The notes beneath the pieces were generated by a model, which saw only the letters and a program-made list of their open reading frames with translations, was not told where the DNA came from and made no database searches. From Cupriavidus yeoncheonensis (GTDB lineage Bacteria; Pseudomonadota; Gammaproteobacteria; Burkholderiales; Burkholderiaceae), in the NCBI RefSeq assembly GCF_905397275.1, contig NZ_CAJPUY010000007.1:230826-294825 (forward strand): a DNA stretch of 64,000 bases, in the 5' to 3' direction. Positions within the stretch are counted from its first letter, which is position 1. Every line of letters begins with the position of its first letter. Below are positions 17,932-26,853 of the stretch, one piece after another. Both the position numbers and the translations under genes were made by a program.

Positions 17932-18846
17932 ATGGACGCTGACTGGGCGACCATCGTCCTGCGTTTTGCGCTGTATGCCGACCTGGCGCTGCTGTTCGGC
18001 GTGCCGCTGGCGGCGACGTGGCTGCTGCGCGTGGACGCGAACCTTGCCACATACTGGGGCCGTGTCACCGCATCCGTGGCGGCGGCCGGCATCGTGCTTT
18101 CCGTCATGGGCCTGCTGGTGACCGTCAGGACCATGATGGGGGCGGAGTCATACCTGGCCATCGACGGCGAGACGCTCCGCATGATCGTGACCGGGACCGG
18201 CCTCGGCATTGCGTGGCAGGTGCGGATGCTGGCGCTGCTCGTTTGCCTGCTCGCATGCGTGGCTCCGCGCCAGTCGCGGGCGATTCGGATCGTCCTGCCC
18301 GTGGCCGCGGCCGTCGCGCTGGCCACGCTGGCCTGGGGCGGGCATGGGGTGATGAATGAAGGCCCGCGGCGCGCCATCCATCTGCCCGTCGATATCGTGC
18401 ATCTGCTGGCGGCCGGCACTTGGGTGGGCGCACTGGCTGTCTTCGTGTCGATGTCATCGCCGAACCGCGCCGGGACAGCCGGCAGCGTGGCCGAGCTGAG
18501 CCGCGCGGCGAGCGGATTCGCCCACGCCGGTGCCGGCATCGTCGTCTTGCTGGCGGTGACCGGGGTCGCCAACTACATCCTGGTCGCCGGGCCACGCCTG
18601 TCCGGCCTGCTGTCTACGCGCTACGACGGGCTGTTGCTGGCCAAGCTCGCGCTGTTCTGCGCCATGCTGGGACTGGCAGCCATCAATCGCTACCGCCTGG
18701 CGCCGCGGCTGGCGCAAGGCGTGCATCGTCGCGACGACGGCGCCGCCGTGGTGGCGCTGCGCCGAAGCCTGCGGTGCGAGTCGGCGTGTGCCATGATCGT
18801 GCTGTGGCTCGTGGCATGGCTTGGCACACTATCTCCCGGGCATTGA
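17932..18846 (+). CDS. copD: Inner-membrane copper transport protein CopD
   Basis: A 304-residue polytopic protein with about eight hydrophobic helices, matching the CopD/YcnJ family. His residues within helices (for example HLLAAGTWVGALAVF, with HLPVDIVHLL just before it) are the likely copper contacts. It is thought to move copper from CopC into the cytoplasm. It starts 4 bases after the copC stop, so the pair is translated together. Confidence 0.88.
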   Translation: MDADWATIVLRFALYADLALLFGVPLAATWLLRVDANLATYWGRVTASVAAAGIVLSVMGLLVTVRTMMGAESYLAIDGETLRMIVTGTGLGIAWQVRMLALLVCLLACVAPRQSRAIRIVLPVAAAVALATLAWGGHGVMNEGPRRAIHLPVDIVHLLAAGTWVGALAVFVSMSSPNRAGTAGSVAELSRAASGFAHAGAGIVVLLAVTGVANYILVAGPRLSGLLSTRYDGLLLAKLALFCAMLGLAAINRYRLAPRLAQGVHRRDDGAAVVALRRSLRCESACAMIVLWLVAWLGTLSPGH

Positions 18847-18888
18847 TTTCGTTGGCCCGTTCCCTGAACCTGTTTTCCATTCCGATCC

Positions 18889-19371
18889 ATGAAAGCCGAA
18901 CCTGTTGTCACCAACTCCCTCCGCCGGACCGTTCTCGCCGCGCTGGCGCTGTTGCCCGCGGCAGCCTGGGCCGGGGCTTCGCAGACCGCGACTGCCGTCA
19001 AGGTCTGGAAATCTCCCGCGTGCGGCTGCTGCAAGGACTGGGTCTCGCATCTGCAGGCCAACGGCTTCCAGGTCGCGACGTACGAGGTGGATGATCTCCC
19101 TGCCGCACGCAGCAAGGCGGGCATGCCCGAACGCTACGGCTCCTGCCATACCGCAGCCGTGGAAGGCTACGCGCTCGAAGGGCATGTGCCGGCGCGCGAG
19201 ATCCGCCGCCTGTTGCGTGAGCGCCCGGTCGCCGTGGGCCTGGCGGTACCGGGCATGCCGCTGGGATCGCCGGGCATGGACGGGCCGGAGTATGGCGGGC
19301 GCAAGACGCCCTATGATGTGCTGCTGGTGATGCGGGACGGCAAGGCGAAGGTGTTCCAGGCCTATTCCTGA
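18889..19371 (+). CDS. Periplasmic DUF411 metal-binding protein
   Basis: A 160-residue exported protein: signal peptide about 1-29 (ending PAAAWAGA), then VWKSPACGCCKDW with Cys45, Cys47 and Cys48, the DUF411 hallmark, and GSCHTA further on. DUF411 proteins are commonly linked to copper and silver resistance loci, where they are thought to bind metal through these cysteines. It follows copD by 42 bases and is probably the last gene of the cop operon. A stem-loop lies at 19380-19402. Confidence 0.85.
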   Translation: MKAEPVVTNSLRRTVLAALALLPAAAWAGASQTATAVKVWKSPACGCCKDWVSHLQANGFQVATYEVDDLPAARSKAGMPERYGSCHTAAVEGYALEGHVPAREIRRLLRERPVAVGLAVPGMPLGSPGMDGPEYGGRKTPYDVLLVMRDGKAKVFQAYS

Positions 19372-19379
19372 GCGCGGGT

Positions 19380-19402
19380 GAAAGCCGCTGCGGCGGCTTT
19401 CA
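19380..19402 (+). terminator. Stem-loop ending the cop operon
   Basis: GAAAGCCGC (19380-19388) pairs with the GCGGCTTTC that ends near 19401, with a short loop. The T run is short, and the stem overlaps the stop of the convergent ATP-grasp gene, so it may serve both directions. Confidence 0.55.
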
Positions 19403-20419
19403 TGCTTGTCCGGCCGGTGCTTCGACGCTGGCCAGGAAGTCGCACTTGGCGAGTTCAAGCCCCGCCTGGTAGCGGATTTCCTCGCCCTGGTGCGTGCCGC
19501 GCAGGCAGTTCAGCAGCACCCGGATCAGGTTCGCCCCGGCAAGGTGGGTAAAGGGATAGCCGCCGCCGAACCTCGGATTCATTTCCAGCAGGTACTGTTG
19601 CCCGTCGCGGACAATGACATCGCAGTCCAGGTTGCCGATATGCCGCAGGCCGCGGCTGATGCGCGCAGCCATGTCGCTGAATGGTCCGCTTTCGACGGTA
19701 ATCGCGCGGTCGGTCTCGCCGGCACGCATCGACAGTTTCTTGCGCACGGCCAACCCGACAGGCGCCGCCTCGAGATCGTTGAAGATGTCGAGGCCGTATT
19801 CCTGCCCGGAGACCATTTCCTGGATCAGGACCAGCGCATCCGGTTCCCCCATGCGCGCAAACTTTGACTGCAGCCAGATACGCGCGCAATAGGCATGGGC
19901 GAAGCGAAGCTCTTCCCGGCTCTCGACGAAGAAGATGCCGAAGCTGGCGCTGCCCCAGCGCGGCTTGACGACCAGCGGATAGGTGATGCAGCCAGCCGCG
20001 AGTGCGTCTTCGGCGCTTTGCAGGGTCGCGTAGCTGCGTGGCGTCGACACACCGATCGACTCGGCGAACCGGGCGGTCATCAGTTTGTCCGCGCAAAGAC
20101 GGATGACCTCCGCCGGCGAGACCACTGGTACGGTCCCGACGTCGCGAAAACGCTGCGCATGCTCCGCGATGAGCGGAAGTTCAAGATCGTTCAGCGAAAG
20201 CAGGGCGGAAACCTGACGCGTTCTGCACACGTCTACCAGGTAGTCGATGTAGCTCTCGGCATAGACGTCCGGCGCGAGCAGGAATATGTCGCACACATTG
20301 GCAGCGGGCGCGCTGCGCTGGTTGTCCACGCCGAGCACCATGCCGGTTCCGTTCAGTTCAGCCTTCAGATACTCCACGAGGTAGCGTCTTCTACCAACGC
20401 ACGTCAGCAGCACATTCAT
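19400..20419 (-). CDS. ATP-grasp enzyme, carbamoyl-phosphate-synthase-like
   Basis: A 339-residue ATP-grasp protein. An N-terminal Rossmann-like domain begins MNVLLTCVGRRRYLVEYLK-like, followed by the ATP-grasp fold: LVVKPRWGSASFGI (about residue 145-160), LVLIQEMVSGQEYGLDIF and a metal/ATP site in YLLEMNPRFGGGYPF near 280-295. It ligates a carboxylate to an amine or similar nucleophile using ATP; the substrate is unknown. Such enzymes occur in exopolysaccharide and cell-surface clusters, and a sugar transferase lies 310 bases away on the same strand. Start at 20419 chosen on the conserved N-terminus. Confidence 0.8.
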   Translation of the reverse strand: MNVLLTCVGRRRYLVEYLKAELNGTGMVLGVDNQRSAPAANVCDIFLLAPDVYAESYIDYLVDVCRTRQVSALLSLNDLELPLIAEHAQRFRDVGTVPVVSPAEVIRLCADKLMTARFAESIGVSTPRSYATLQSAEDALAAGCITYPLVVKPRWGSASFGIFFVESREELRFAHAYCARIWLQSKFARMGEPDALVLIQEMVSGQEYGLDIFNDLEAAPVGLAVRKKLSMRAGETDRAITVESGPFSDMAARISRGLRHIGNLDCDVIVRDGQQYLLEMNPRFGGGYPFTHLAGANLIRVLLNCLRGTHQGEEIRYQAGLELAKCDFLASVEAPAGQA

Positions 20420-20729
20420 AATCACCCCAACGCCATGCCTATCCCAATGATCCTGCGTCCTTGAGGCAGGTTCGTTTTGTATCTTCTCCGGTGCTTCAAG
20501 CGAATCGCCAGTCCGGAGTGCGGATGCCAGGCATGCTTCTCCTTCAACGGAGCGCTCGATCACAACCCAGTGGCTGGGTCCGGCGCATGGCATTTTTTAC
20601 ATACCCGGCGAATCACAGGAGCATCTAACCAGAACGGCGGGTCGGAAAGTAGCCAGATATGTGGGGTGGTCCACCGAGCGCAGCAACTTGTATCATCCTC
20701 ATGGCATTGGCTTGCGCGCCTGGCACGGC
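20420..20729. other. Intergenic region between sugar transferase and ATP-grasp gene
   Basis: 310 bases with no convincing gene, noticeably less GC-rich than neighbouring coding DNA. It should contain the ribosome site and possibly a promoter for the ATP-grasp gene (minus). It may also hold decayed coding sequence, but no frame is recognisable. Confidence 0.35.
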
Positions 20730-21389
20730 TCACAATGCCGGATGGGCTGGAATGTCTTCGCTCGGTGCCGGCGCGGATTTGCCGGCGCCGGGCTGCGCGA
20801 CCGGGCTGCCGGTGAAGTCGGGAACCGTCACGTCGCCAGTGGCGTTGATGCCCTGTCGCCGTATGACGATGCCGATCGTCTGCCAGATGATCTTCAGATC
20901 CAGCCAGAACGAGCGGTGATCGACATACCAGGTGTCCAGGTGAAACTTTTCCTCCCAGGACAGGGAGTTTCGACCGTTTATCTGGGCCCAGCCGGAGATG
21001 CCCGGCCGCACCAGATGTCGGCGCGCCTGCGCCGGGGAATAGAACGGCAGGTACTTCGGGGGCAATGGCCGCGGGCCGATCACGCTCATGGTTCCGATCA
21101 GGACGCACCAGAACTGCGGCAGTTCATCAAGGCTGGAACGGCGCAGGAAACTGCCGAACGGCGTGAGCCTGTCTTCGTCGGGCAGGAGCTGACCGTCGGG
21201 GCCGCGCGCATCGGTCATGGTGCGGAATTTCACGACCTTGAACGGCCGGCTGCCGAGACCTACGCGCGTAGGCCGGAACAGCACGGGTGTTCCCAGTTTC
21301 CAGCGCACCGCGCCGGCCAGGATCAGTAACGGGATCGCCAGCATCAGCAGGGCGACGGCAGAGAAAGCCATGTCGAACAAGCGCTTCAT
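20730..21389 (-). CDS. Sugar-phosphate transferase (bacterial sugar transferase, PglC-like)
   Basis: A 219-residue monotopic phosphoglycosyl transferase. The N-terminal hydrophobic re-entrant helix (KRLFDMAFSAVALLML...) is followed by the conserved VKFRTMTDARG, SLDELPQFW and MSVIGPRPLPPKY motifs, and RPGISGWAQINGR. It moves a sugar-1-phosphate from a nucleotide sugar to undecaprenyl phosphate, starting glycan assembly at the inner membrane. It is of the short class, without the WbaP N-terminal multi-helix domain. The last 30 residues are a Pro/Ala-rich tail. Confidence 0.9.
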   Translation of the reverse strand: MKRLFDMAFSAVALLMLAIPLLILAGAVRWKLGTPVLFRPTRVGLGSRPFKVVKFRTMTDARGPDGQLLPDEDRLTPFGSFLRRSSLDELPQFWCVLIGTMSVIGPRPLPPKYLPFYSPAQARRHLVRPGISGWAQINGRNSLSWEEKFHLDTWYVDHRSFWLDLKIIWQTIGIVIRRQGINATGDVTVPDFTGSPVAQPGAGKSAPAPSEDIPAHPAL

Positions 21390-21776
21390 GATCGAACCGT
21401 CAAGAGCGTGAAAGTGGGGAATTTGCGGGCGTGCGTCGCCTGTCGGCGTGTATCGCCGGAATCTATCTAACCAAGGTATGGCCTCGCTGTGAAGCGCCTA
21501 ATGTGGTCGGGCCCACGTTTGGCTGCGCTGGCGTTGGGCAGGCCAGCCAACAAAAAGGGCACCGAAAGGGGAGTGTGCGGACCCGCACGGACGGCTCTGC
21601 GAGCCGGTTCCAGACTGCCGCAATCCAGGCTGAGTGACCCGGGGCGCGCGCAGGGGGCATGCGCGGAGCCGTGCCCGCAATGCGGTCCTGGATTTCTCCA
21701 CTGTCCAGTTGGCCAGGCAGTGGCCCGCCCGGCGCGGAGGGGTAAGAGCCGGGCAAATCTATCTGGAAGAGCAATA
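21390..21776. other. Divergent intergenic region of the surface/flavin cluster
   Basis: 387 bases between divergent sugar transferase and flavoprotein genes. It must contain both promoters. No operator, RNA gene or coding sequence could be recognised; the frame open into it from the flavoprotein has no ribosome site. Confidence 0.4.
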
Positions 21777-23117
21777 ATGATCTCGTCCACGGATACTGTC
21801 ATTGTCGGGGCCGGTCCCTATGGCTTGTCGACCTCGACCTATTTGGCAGAGGCTGGCGTGCCCCATCAGGTTCTCGGGCTCCCGATGCACGCCTGGAAGA
21901 ATTTCACGCCCCCCGGGATGCTTTTGCGCTCCGAGGCATTCGCCTCCAGTCTCTATTCTCCGTGCGGCGGCTATACGGTCGAAGCCTATTGCCAGCGCAA
22001 CCACATGGAATACAAGTCGGTGGGCCTGCATCTGCCGGTGGAAATGTTCGTGGATTACGGGCAGTGGTTCCAGTCGGAACTGGTCGGGCATGTCCGGCCG
22101 GTGGAAGTGCAGGACATGTGCCGCAAGGACGGGTATTTCCGGCTCGGGCTGAGCGATGGAAGTTCGCTGGTGGCCAGGCGCGTCATCCTGTCGCTGGGCC
22201 TGAAGGCGTTCGGGCAGGCGCCTGCGGCGCTGCGAGGCGTGCCCAAGCCCTACGTGCTGCATTCCGGCGACTTCGGTGATTCGGCGTGGTCGGAGGGCAA
22301 GGACGTCGTCATTGTCGGCGGCGGGCAGTCGGCAATCGGGCTGGCGGCATCCATGAGCGCGGCCGGGGCGCGGGTGCGCCTGCTGGTGCGTGGCGACGCC
22401 GTTAACTGGAGCCGGGAACCGCGAACTTCCAGCGGGCTCGTTTCCCGGCTGCTGCGCGCGCGTGTTGGCCTGGGACGCGGATGGGATTCGAACAAGCCAT
22501 GGTTGCTCGCCTTGTCCTACATGTTGTCCGAATATCCCGCCTCGTTCCACAAGTTGAGCCTTCAGCAGCGGCAGAAGATCCTTGAGACGTCGTGGGGCCC
22601 GTCCGGTGCGTGGTGGCTGCGCAATCGCGTCGAGGGCAAGGTCGAGATCTCTGCGCGCACAGAGGTGAGCCGCGCCGAAATCAGGAATGGCCGGATCGTG
22701 CTGGAGGTCAGTTCCGGGAACGGAACCTCCGCCATCAGCGCCGACCATGTCGTGCTTGCGACCGGGTTCAAGGTGGATATGGCGCGGCACGCCTTTTTCT
22801 CGTCGGAGATCCTGAACTCCCTTTCGATGATCGACGGCTCGCCGGAGCTGACATCGAATTTCGAAACCAGCGTGCGCGACCTGTATGTGCTCGGGCCCGC
22901 GGCCGCGATGAGCTTTGGCCCGGCGCTGCGCTTCATCTACGGCGCGCGGTACGCCGCTCCACGCGTGGCGGGCCATATCGGCGGGCGCTTCAAGCGGGAG
23001 GCGGGAAGGTTCGCCGCGCCGTCGCATGGTGTCACGCCGGAACTGGCGAATGGGCATCCCGCCAGCGGTGCGCATGCCAGGAGCGTGCTTCAGGCCGTTG
23101 AGCGCAATGCGGAGTAG
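21777..23117 (+). CDS. FAD/NAD(P)-dependent monooxygenase-like protein
   Basis: A 446-residue flavoprotein. FAD site GAGPYGLST at 11-19 and a second Rossmann motif VIVGGGQSAIG near 180 (NADPH), plus VLATGFKVD, as in class B flavin monooxygenases (ornithine/lysine N-hydroxylases, Baeyer-Villiger group). The oxidised substrate is unknown. ATG at 21777 is preceded by a GGAAGAG site; the frame is open far upstream. It is divergent from the sugar transferase and its stop is 128 bases from tRNA-Ser. It might modify a product of the adjacent cluster, which is inference. Confidence 0.78.
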   Translation: MISSTDTVIVGAGPYGLSTSTYLAEAGVPHQVLGLPMHAWKNFTPPGMLLRSEAFASSLYSPCGGYTVEAYCQRNHMEYKSVGLHLPVEMFVDYGQWFQSELVGHVRPVEVQDMCRKDGYFRLGLSDGSSLVARRVILSLGLKAFGQAPAALRGVPKPYVLHSGDFGDSAWSEGKDVVIVGGGQSAIGLAASMSAAGARVRLLVRGDAVNWSREPRTSSGLVSRLLRARVGLGRGWDSNKPWLLALSYMLSEYPASFHKLSLQQRQKILETSWGPSGAWWLRNRVEGKVEISARTEVSRAEIRNGRIVLEVSSGNGTSAISADHVVLATGFKVDMARHAFFSSEILNSLSMIDGSPELTSNFETSVRDLYVLGPAAAMSFGPALRFIYGARYAAPRVAGHIGGRFKREAGRFAAPSHGVTPELANGHPASGAHARSVLQAVERNAE

Positions 23118-23245
23118 CACCCTGAGTCATCATGCGGGCGCGGCGGGTCAGGGGCAAAACCTCTGATCCGCGGGCTGCAGCACGGCTCTAGTTCGCGGGC
23201 CTGGGAAGCCAGCAGATGGGCGATGGGCCGCGCTGGCGAGGAAAC

Positions 23246-23335
23246 TGGCGGAAGCGGTGAGATTCGAACTCACGGATGGGTCACCCCATCGGCAGTTTTC
23301 AAGACTGCTGCCTTAAACCACTCGGCCACGCTTCC
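23246..23335 (-). tRNA. tRNA-Ser(UGA)
   Basis: A 90-base class II tRNA. Acceptor stem GGAAGCG pairs with CGCTTCC, the anticodon loop reads CTTGAAA (anticodon UGA), there is a long variable arm (GATGGGG...), a T-loop with TTCGAAT, and CCA is encoded at the 3' end (complement of 23246-23248). Confidence 0.95.
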
Positions 23336-23570
23336 GTAAAGTGCCGGCATTGTAGCGCGATTGCGCAACACGCCGCTGGCGCAAGGGCCAGTACAGGCCG
23401 CGCATTATACAAGGCCCGGGCGCGTCCTTGGGTGAATCCGGCGTTTCTGTTGTCGGAGCCTGTCTGACACGGCGGAACCTTACCGCCGCCATGGGGCTCA
23501 TATCGGTGTGCCGGGGGATTGCGTAAGTGCCGCTTTCCCGGCTTCACCTGGCAACAGAGGAGAATTCCAG

Positions 23571-24080
23571 ATGCAAAGCAAGTCGAAAAATCGAATGGCG
23601 CTCGGGGCCGTGCTGGCTGCAATCGGACTGGCCGGTTGCGCGGCGCCTTACAACAACGGGTACAACAACACCGGCTATCACGCGCCGCCTCCGCCGCAGA
23701 CCGGCAACGGTGGCTACCCGTCGCAGGCGCCGGCTGGTTCGGTGTACTACGGACGTGTGGAATCCATCGAGCCGATTGCCAGCACGCAGAACAGCTCCGG
23801 CCTGCTCGGCACCGTGATCGGCGGCGCCGCGGGCGGCCTGCTGGGTCACCAGGTCGGCGGTGGCCGCGGGCAGACGGCGGCAACGATCGGTGGCGCGGTG
23901 GTCGGCGCGGTAGCCGGCAACCAGATCGAGAAGCGCGCGGGCAGCAATACGCAAAACGCCTATCGCGTCAATGTCAGGCTCGATGATGGCCGCGTTGCCA
24001 CGGTGACGCAGAGCAATCTGGGCAACCTGCAGGTTGGCATGCGTGCCCGCGTGGCCAATGACATGGCCGAGCCGTACTGA
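23571..24080 (+). CDS. Glycine-zipper 2TM lipoprotein
   Basis: A 169-residue lipoprotein with lipobox LAGC (Cys at about 22, after a Lys/Arg-rich N-terminus) and a Pro/Asn/Tyr-rich linker. The region GTVIGGAAGGLLGHQVGGGRGQ and AATIGGAVVGAVAGNQIE (about 83-120) is a glycine-zipper domain of the Rick_17kDa/SlyB family. Such proteins reside in the outer membrane and help maintain envelope integrity. ATG at 23571 follows AGAGGAG. A rho-independent terminator lies just downstream at 24106. Confidence 0.88.
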   Translation: MQSKSKNRMALGAVLAAIGLAGCAAPYNNGYNNTGYHAPPPPQTGNGGYPSQAPAGSVYYGRVESIEPIASTQNSSGLLGTVIGGAAGGLLGHQVGGGRGQTAATIGGAVVGAVAGNQIEKRAGSNTQNAYRVNVRLDDGRVATVTQSNLGNLQVGMRARVANDMAEPY

Positions 24081-24105
24081 TCCCGGGTAAGCCGCAAGAA
24101 GCAAG

Positions 24106-24133
24106 AAGGCCACGGCGATGCCGTGGCCTTTTT
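24106..24133 (+). terminator. Rho-independent terminator after the lipoprotein gene
   Basis: A perfect 10-bp stem (AAGGCCACGG, 24106-24115, with 24121-24130) and 5-base loop, followed by TTTTT. Confidence 0.9.
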
Positions 24134-24159
24134 GCTTTCATGATGGACAGGCGTCGTCC

Positions 24160-25401
24160 TCAGTCCTTCAGGAACATCTCCTGCAGGTCGTTGAGGAAGC
24201 GTCGGCCGAGTTCGGTCGGGCGAATCACCGTGGGGTCGGCATCGAGCAATCCCTTCTTCTCCGCGGCCGCGAGCTGCCGGCTGATGGCGTGCAGCGGCAG
24301 GCCCGTCATGTCGTGGAAGCTGGAGGCCGGCACGCCGTCGGTCAGGCGCAGCGCGTTGAGCATGAACTCGAACGGCAGTTCGTCCGCACCGACTTCGCGC
24401 GCTTCCTGCACCGCGTTGCCGGCCATGGCCTGCGCCATGTAGGTGGCCGGGTGCTTGTGCCGCATCTGGCGCAGGATGCGATTGGGAAACGACAGCTTGC
24501 CATGCGCGCCGGCGCCGATGCCAAGGTAATCGCCAAAGCGCCAGTAGTTCAGGTTGTGCCGGGCTTCGCGGTGCGGGCGCGAGTAGGCCGAGGTCTCGTA
24601 ATGACGATAGCCGGCCTGCGCCGTGCGGGCCTCGATCAGGTCCTGCATCTCGTAGGCCAGGTCGTCGTCCGGCAGTGCGGGCGGGTACTTGGCGAACAGC
24701 GTGTTCGGTTCCAGCGTGAGGTGGTAGAGCGACAGGTGCGTGGTGCCATATGACAGCGCGGCTTCGAGGTCGCTGCGGCATTGTTCCATGGTCTGGCCGG
24801 GCAGCGCGTACATCAGGTCCAGGTTGACGTTGTCGAAGCTGCGCTGCGCGATGTCGATCGCCGCGCGCGCCTCGCGCTCGCCATGGATGCGGCCGAGCGC
24901 CTGCAGGTGGCTGTCGTTGAAGCTCTGGATGCCGATCGACAGCCGGTTCACGCCGCTCGCGCGGTAGCTGGCGAAGCGTTCGGCCTCGAAGGTGCCCGGG
25001 TTGGCCTCCATCGTGATCTCGGCATCGGCGTCGAGCGGCAGCAGCGCACGGATATCGGACAGCAGCCGGTCCATGCCGGCCGCGGACAGCAGGCTCGGCG
25101 TGCCGCCGCCGATGAACACGGTATGCACCGGGCGGCCCCACACCAGCGGCAGCGATTGCTCCAGGTCGGCGCGCAAGGCGTCCAGGTAGGCGTCTTCCGG
25201 AATGTCGTGGCTGCCGTCCTTGCCGGGCACCGCATGCGAATTGAAATCGCAGTAGGGGCACTTGCGCACGCACCACGGCACATGCACATAGAGCGACAGC
25301 GGCGGCGAGCCGGGCAGCGCGATCTGGCCCGGCTTGAGCCAGAGCTGCGTGTTGTCGGCGGTGGCGGCCGGCGGTGTGCCCGCCGGTACGATCGGGATCA
25401 T
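24160..25401 (-). CDS. hemW: Radical SAM heme chaperone HemW
   Basis: A 413-residue radical-SAM protein. The iron-sulfur motif CVRKCPYC (Cys44, Cys48, Cys51) binds the cluster, and the C-terminal HemN domain is visible (FEFMLNALRLTDGVP). The family resembles coproporphyrinogen oxidase HemN but binds heme and acts as a heme chaperone, delivering heme to respiratory enzymes. Last gene of the operon rph-rdgB-hemW; its ATG overlaps the rdgB stop by ATGA. The position next to rdgB is conserved across proteobacteria. Confidence 0.92.
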   Translation of the reverse strand: MIPIVPAGTPPAATADNTQLWLKPGQIALPGSPPLSLYVHVPWCVRKCPYCDFNSHAVPGKDGSHDIPEDAYLDALRADLEQSLPLVWGRPVHTVFIGGGTPSLLSAAGMDRLLSDIRALLPLDADAEITMEANPGTFEAERFASYRASGVNRLSIGIQSFNDSHLQALGRIHGEREARAAIDIAQRSFDNVNLDLMYALPGQTMEQCRSDLEAALSYGTTHLSLYHLTLEPNTLFAKYPPALPDDDLAYEMQDLIEARTAQAGYRHYETSAYSRPHREARHNLNYWRFGDYLGIGAGAHGKLSFPNRILRQMRHKHPATYMAQAMAGNAVQEAREVGADELPFEFMLNALRLTDGVPASSFHDMTGLPLHAISRQLAAAEKKGLLDADPTVIRPTELGRRFLNDLQEMFLKD

Positions 25402-26015
25402 CGCGCAGCCTGCCCGCGGCCTTCGGTCTGCAGGCGCGCCGCCAGCGAACGCAGCGCCAGCGCGCGATGGCTGACCGCGTTCTTTTCGTCGGCGGGCAGC
25501 TCTGCGGCGGTCTTGCCCAGCTCCGGCAGCAGGAAGTGCGCGTCATAGCCGAAGCCGCCGGCACCACGCGGGGCGTCGACGACTTCGCCATGCCATACGC
25601 CTTCGGCGATGATCGGGCACGGGTCGGCGGCATGCCGGACGAAGACCAGCACGCAGTAGTAGTGCGCGCGGCGGTTCAGCTTGCCGGCGAGCTGCGAGAT
25701 CAGGTGCGCATTGTTGGCGGCATCGGTCTTGGCCTGTCCGGCCATCTGCGCGTAGCGTGCCGAGTAGACGCCCGGGGCACCGTCCAGCGCCTGCACGCAA
25801 ATGCCAGAATCGTCCGCCAGTGCGGGCATGCCGGCCAGCCGGCTGGCATGCCGGGCCTTGGCCAGTGCGTTCTCGACGAAGGTTCCGAACGGCTCTTCCG
25901 CTTCGGGGACACCGAGCTGGCCTTGCGGCACCACGTCAAAGCCGAGCGGGGACAGCAGTGCGCCGAATTCACGCAGCTTGCCGGGGTTGTTGGAGGCCAG
26001 TACCAGGCGTTGCAT
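25398..26015 (-). CDS. rdgB: XTP/dITP pyrophosphatase
   Basis: A 205-residue HAM1/RdgB enzyme. N-terminal SNNPGKLREF (8-17), ADDSGICVQAL and GFGYDAHF are its nucleotide-binding motifs. It hydrolyses dITP, XTP and dITP-like non-canonical purine nucleotides to monophosphates and pyrophosphate, keeping them out of DNA and RNA. It starts 15 bases after rph and overlaps hemW. Confidence 0.95.
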   Translation of the reverse strand: MQRLVLASNNPGKLREFGALLSPLGFDVVPQGQLGVPEAEEPFGTFVENALAKARHASRLAGMPALADDSGICVQALDGAPGVYSARYAQMAGQAKTDAANNAHLISQLAGKLNRRAHYYCVLVFVRHAADPCPIIAEGVWHGEVVDAPRGAGGFGYDAHFLLPELGKTAAELPADEKNAVSHRALALRSLAARLQTEGRGQAAR

Positions 26016-26030
26016 GATGTGCCGCGTCCT

Positions 26031-26750
26031 TCAGTCCAGGCCCAGCGCCTGGCGCTGGTGCCGCACCAGTTGCGCGATGCCGGCCTCGGCCAGGCGCGTC
26101 ATGGCGTCCAGCTCGGCGCGGCTGAAGGGGGCGCCTTCGGCGGTGCCTTGTACTTCGACAAAGCCGCCGCTGCCGGTCATGACCACGTTCATGTCGGTAT
26201 CGCAGTTGCTGTCCTCGGCATAGTCGAGATCGAGCACCGGCACGCCGTCGACCATGCCAACCGAAACGGCGGCGACGAAGTCGCGGATCGGGCTGGTGCT
26301 GATCTGGCCGTTGCGCAGCATGGTCGAGACCGCGTCATGCGCGGCCACGAATGCGCCGGTGATGGCCGCCGTACGGGTGCCGCCGTCGGCCTGCAGCACG
26401 TCGCAGTCGAGGTGCAGCGTGTATTCGCCCAGCGCGGCCAGGTCGAACACAGTGCGCATGGCGCGGCCGATCAGCCGCTGGATTTCCTGGGTGCGACCGG
26501 TCTGCTTGCCGCGCGCGGCTTCGCGGTCCGAGCGCGTATGCGTGGCACGGGGCAGCATGCCGTATTCGGCCGTGACCCAGCCTTCGCCACTGCCTTTCTT
26601 GTGCGGCGGCACCTTGGACAGCACGCTGGCGGTGCACAGTACCTTGGTGTCGCCAAAGGCGCACAGCACGGAGCCTTCGGCATGGCGGGTGTAGTGACGG
26701 GTCAGGCTGATAGAACGCAGCGCATCGGCTGCGCGTCCGCTGGGTCGCAT
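26031..26750 (-). CDS. rph: Ribonuclease PH
   Basis: A 239-residue tRNA-trimming phosphorolytic exoribonuclease. Near the N-terminus are [11 protein letters not shown] and [25 protein letters not shown] and [17 protein letters not shown] follow. It removes nucleotides from the 3' end of tRNA precursors with phosphate. It lies upstream of rdgB and 103 bases after the PP2C phosphatase gene, possibly in one transcript. Confidence 0.95.
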   Translation of the reverse strand: MRPSGRAADALRSISLTRHYTRHAEGSVLCAFGDTKVLCTASVLSKVPPHKKGSGEGWVTAEYGMLPRATHTRSDREAARGKQTGRTQEIQRLIGRAMRTVFDLAALGEYTLHLDCDVLQADGGTRTAAITGAFVAAHDAVSTMLRNGQISTSPIRDFVAAVSVGMVDGVPVLDLDYAEDSNCDTDMNVVMTGSGGFVEVQGTAEGAPFSRAELDAMTRLAEAGIAQLVRHQRQALGLD

Positions 26751-26853
26751 GGGAATGGTTCGCTCGAATCGGGTGGAGACCGCGATTCTAACGCCGGCGG
26801 GCCTGGCGTGCCCGCCTTCCCGCCGTTGCCCCCGCCGTTGCCGGTCGACGCGC

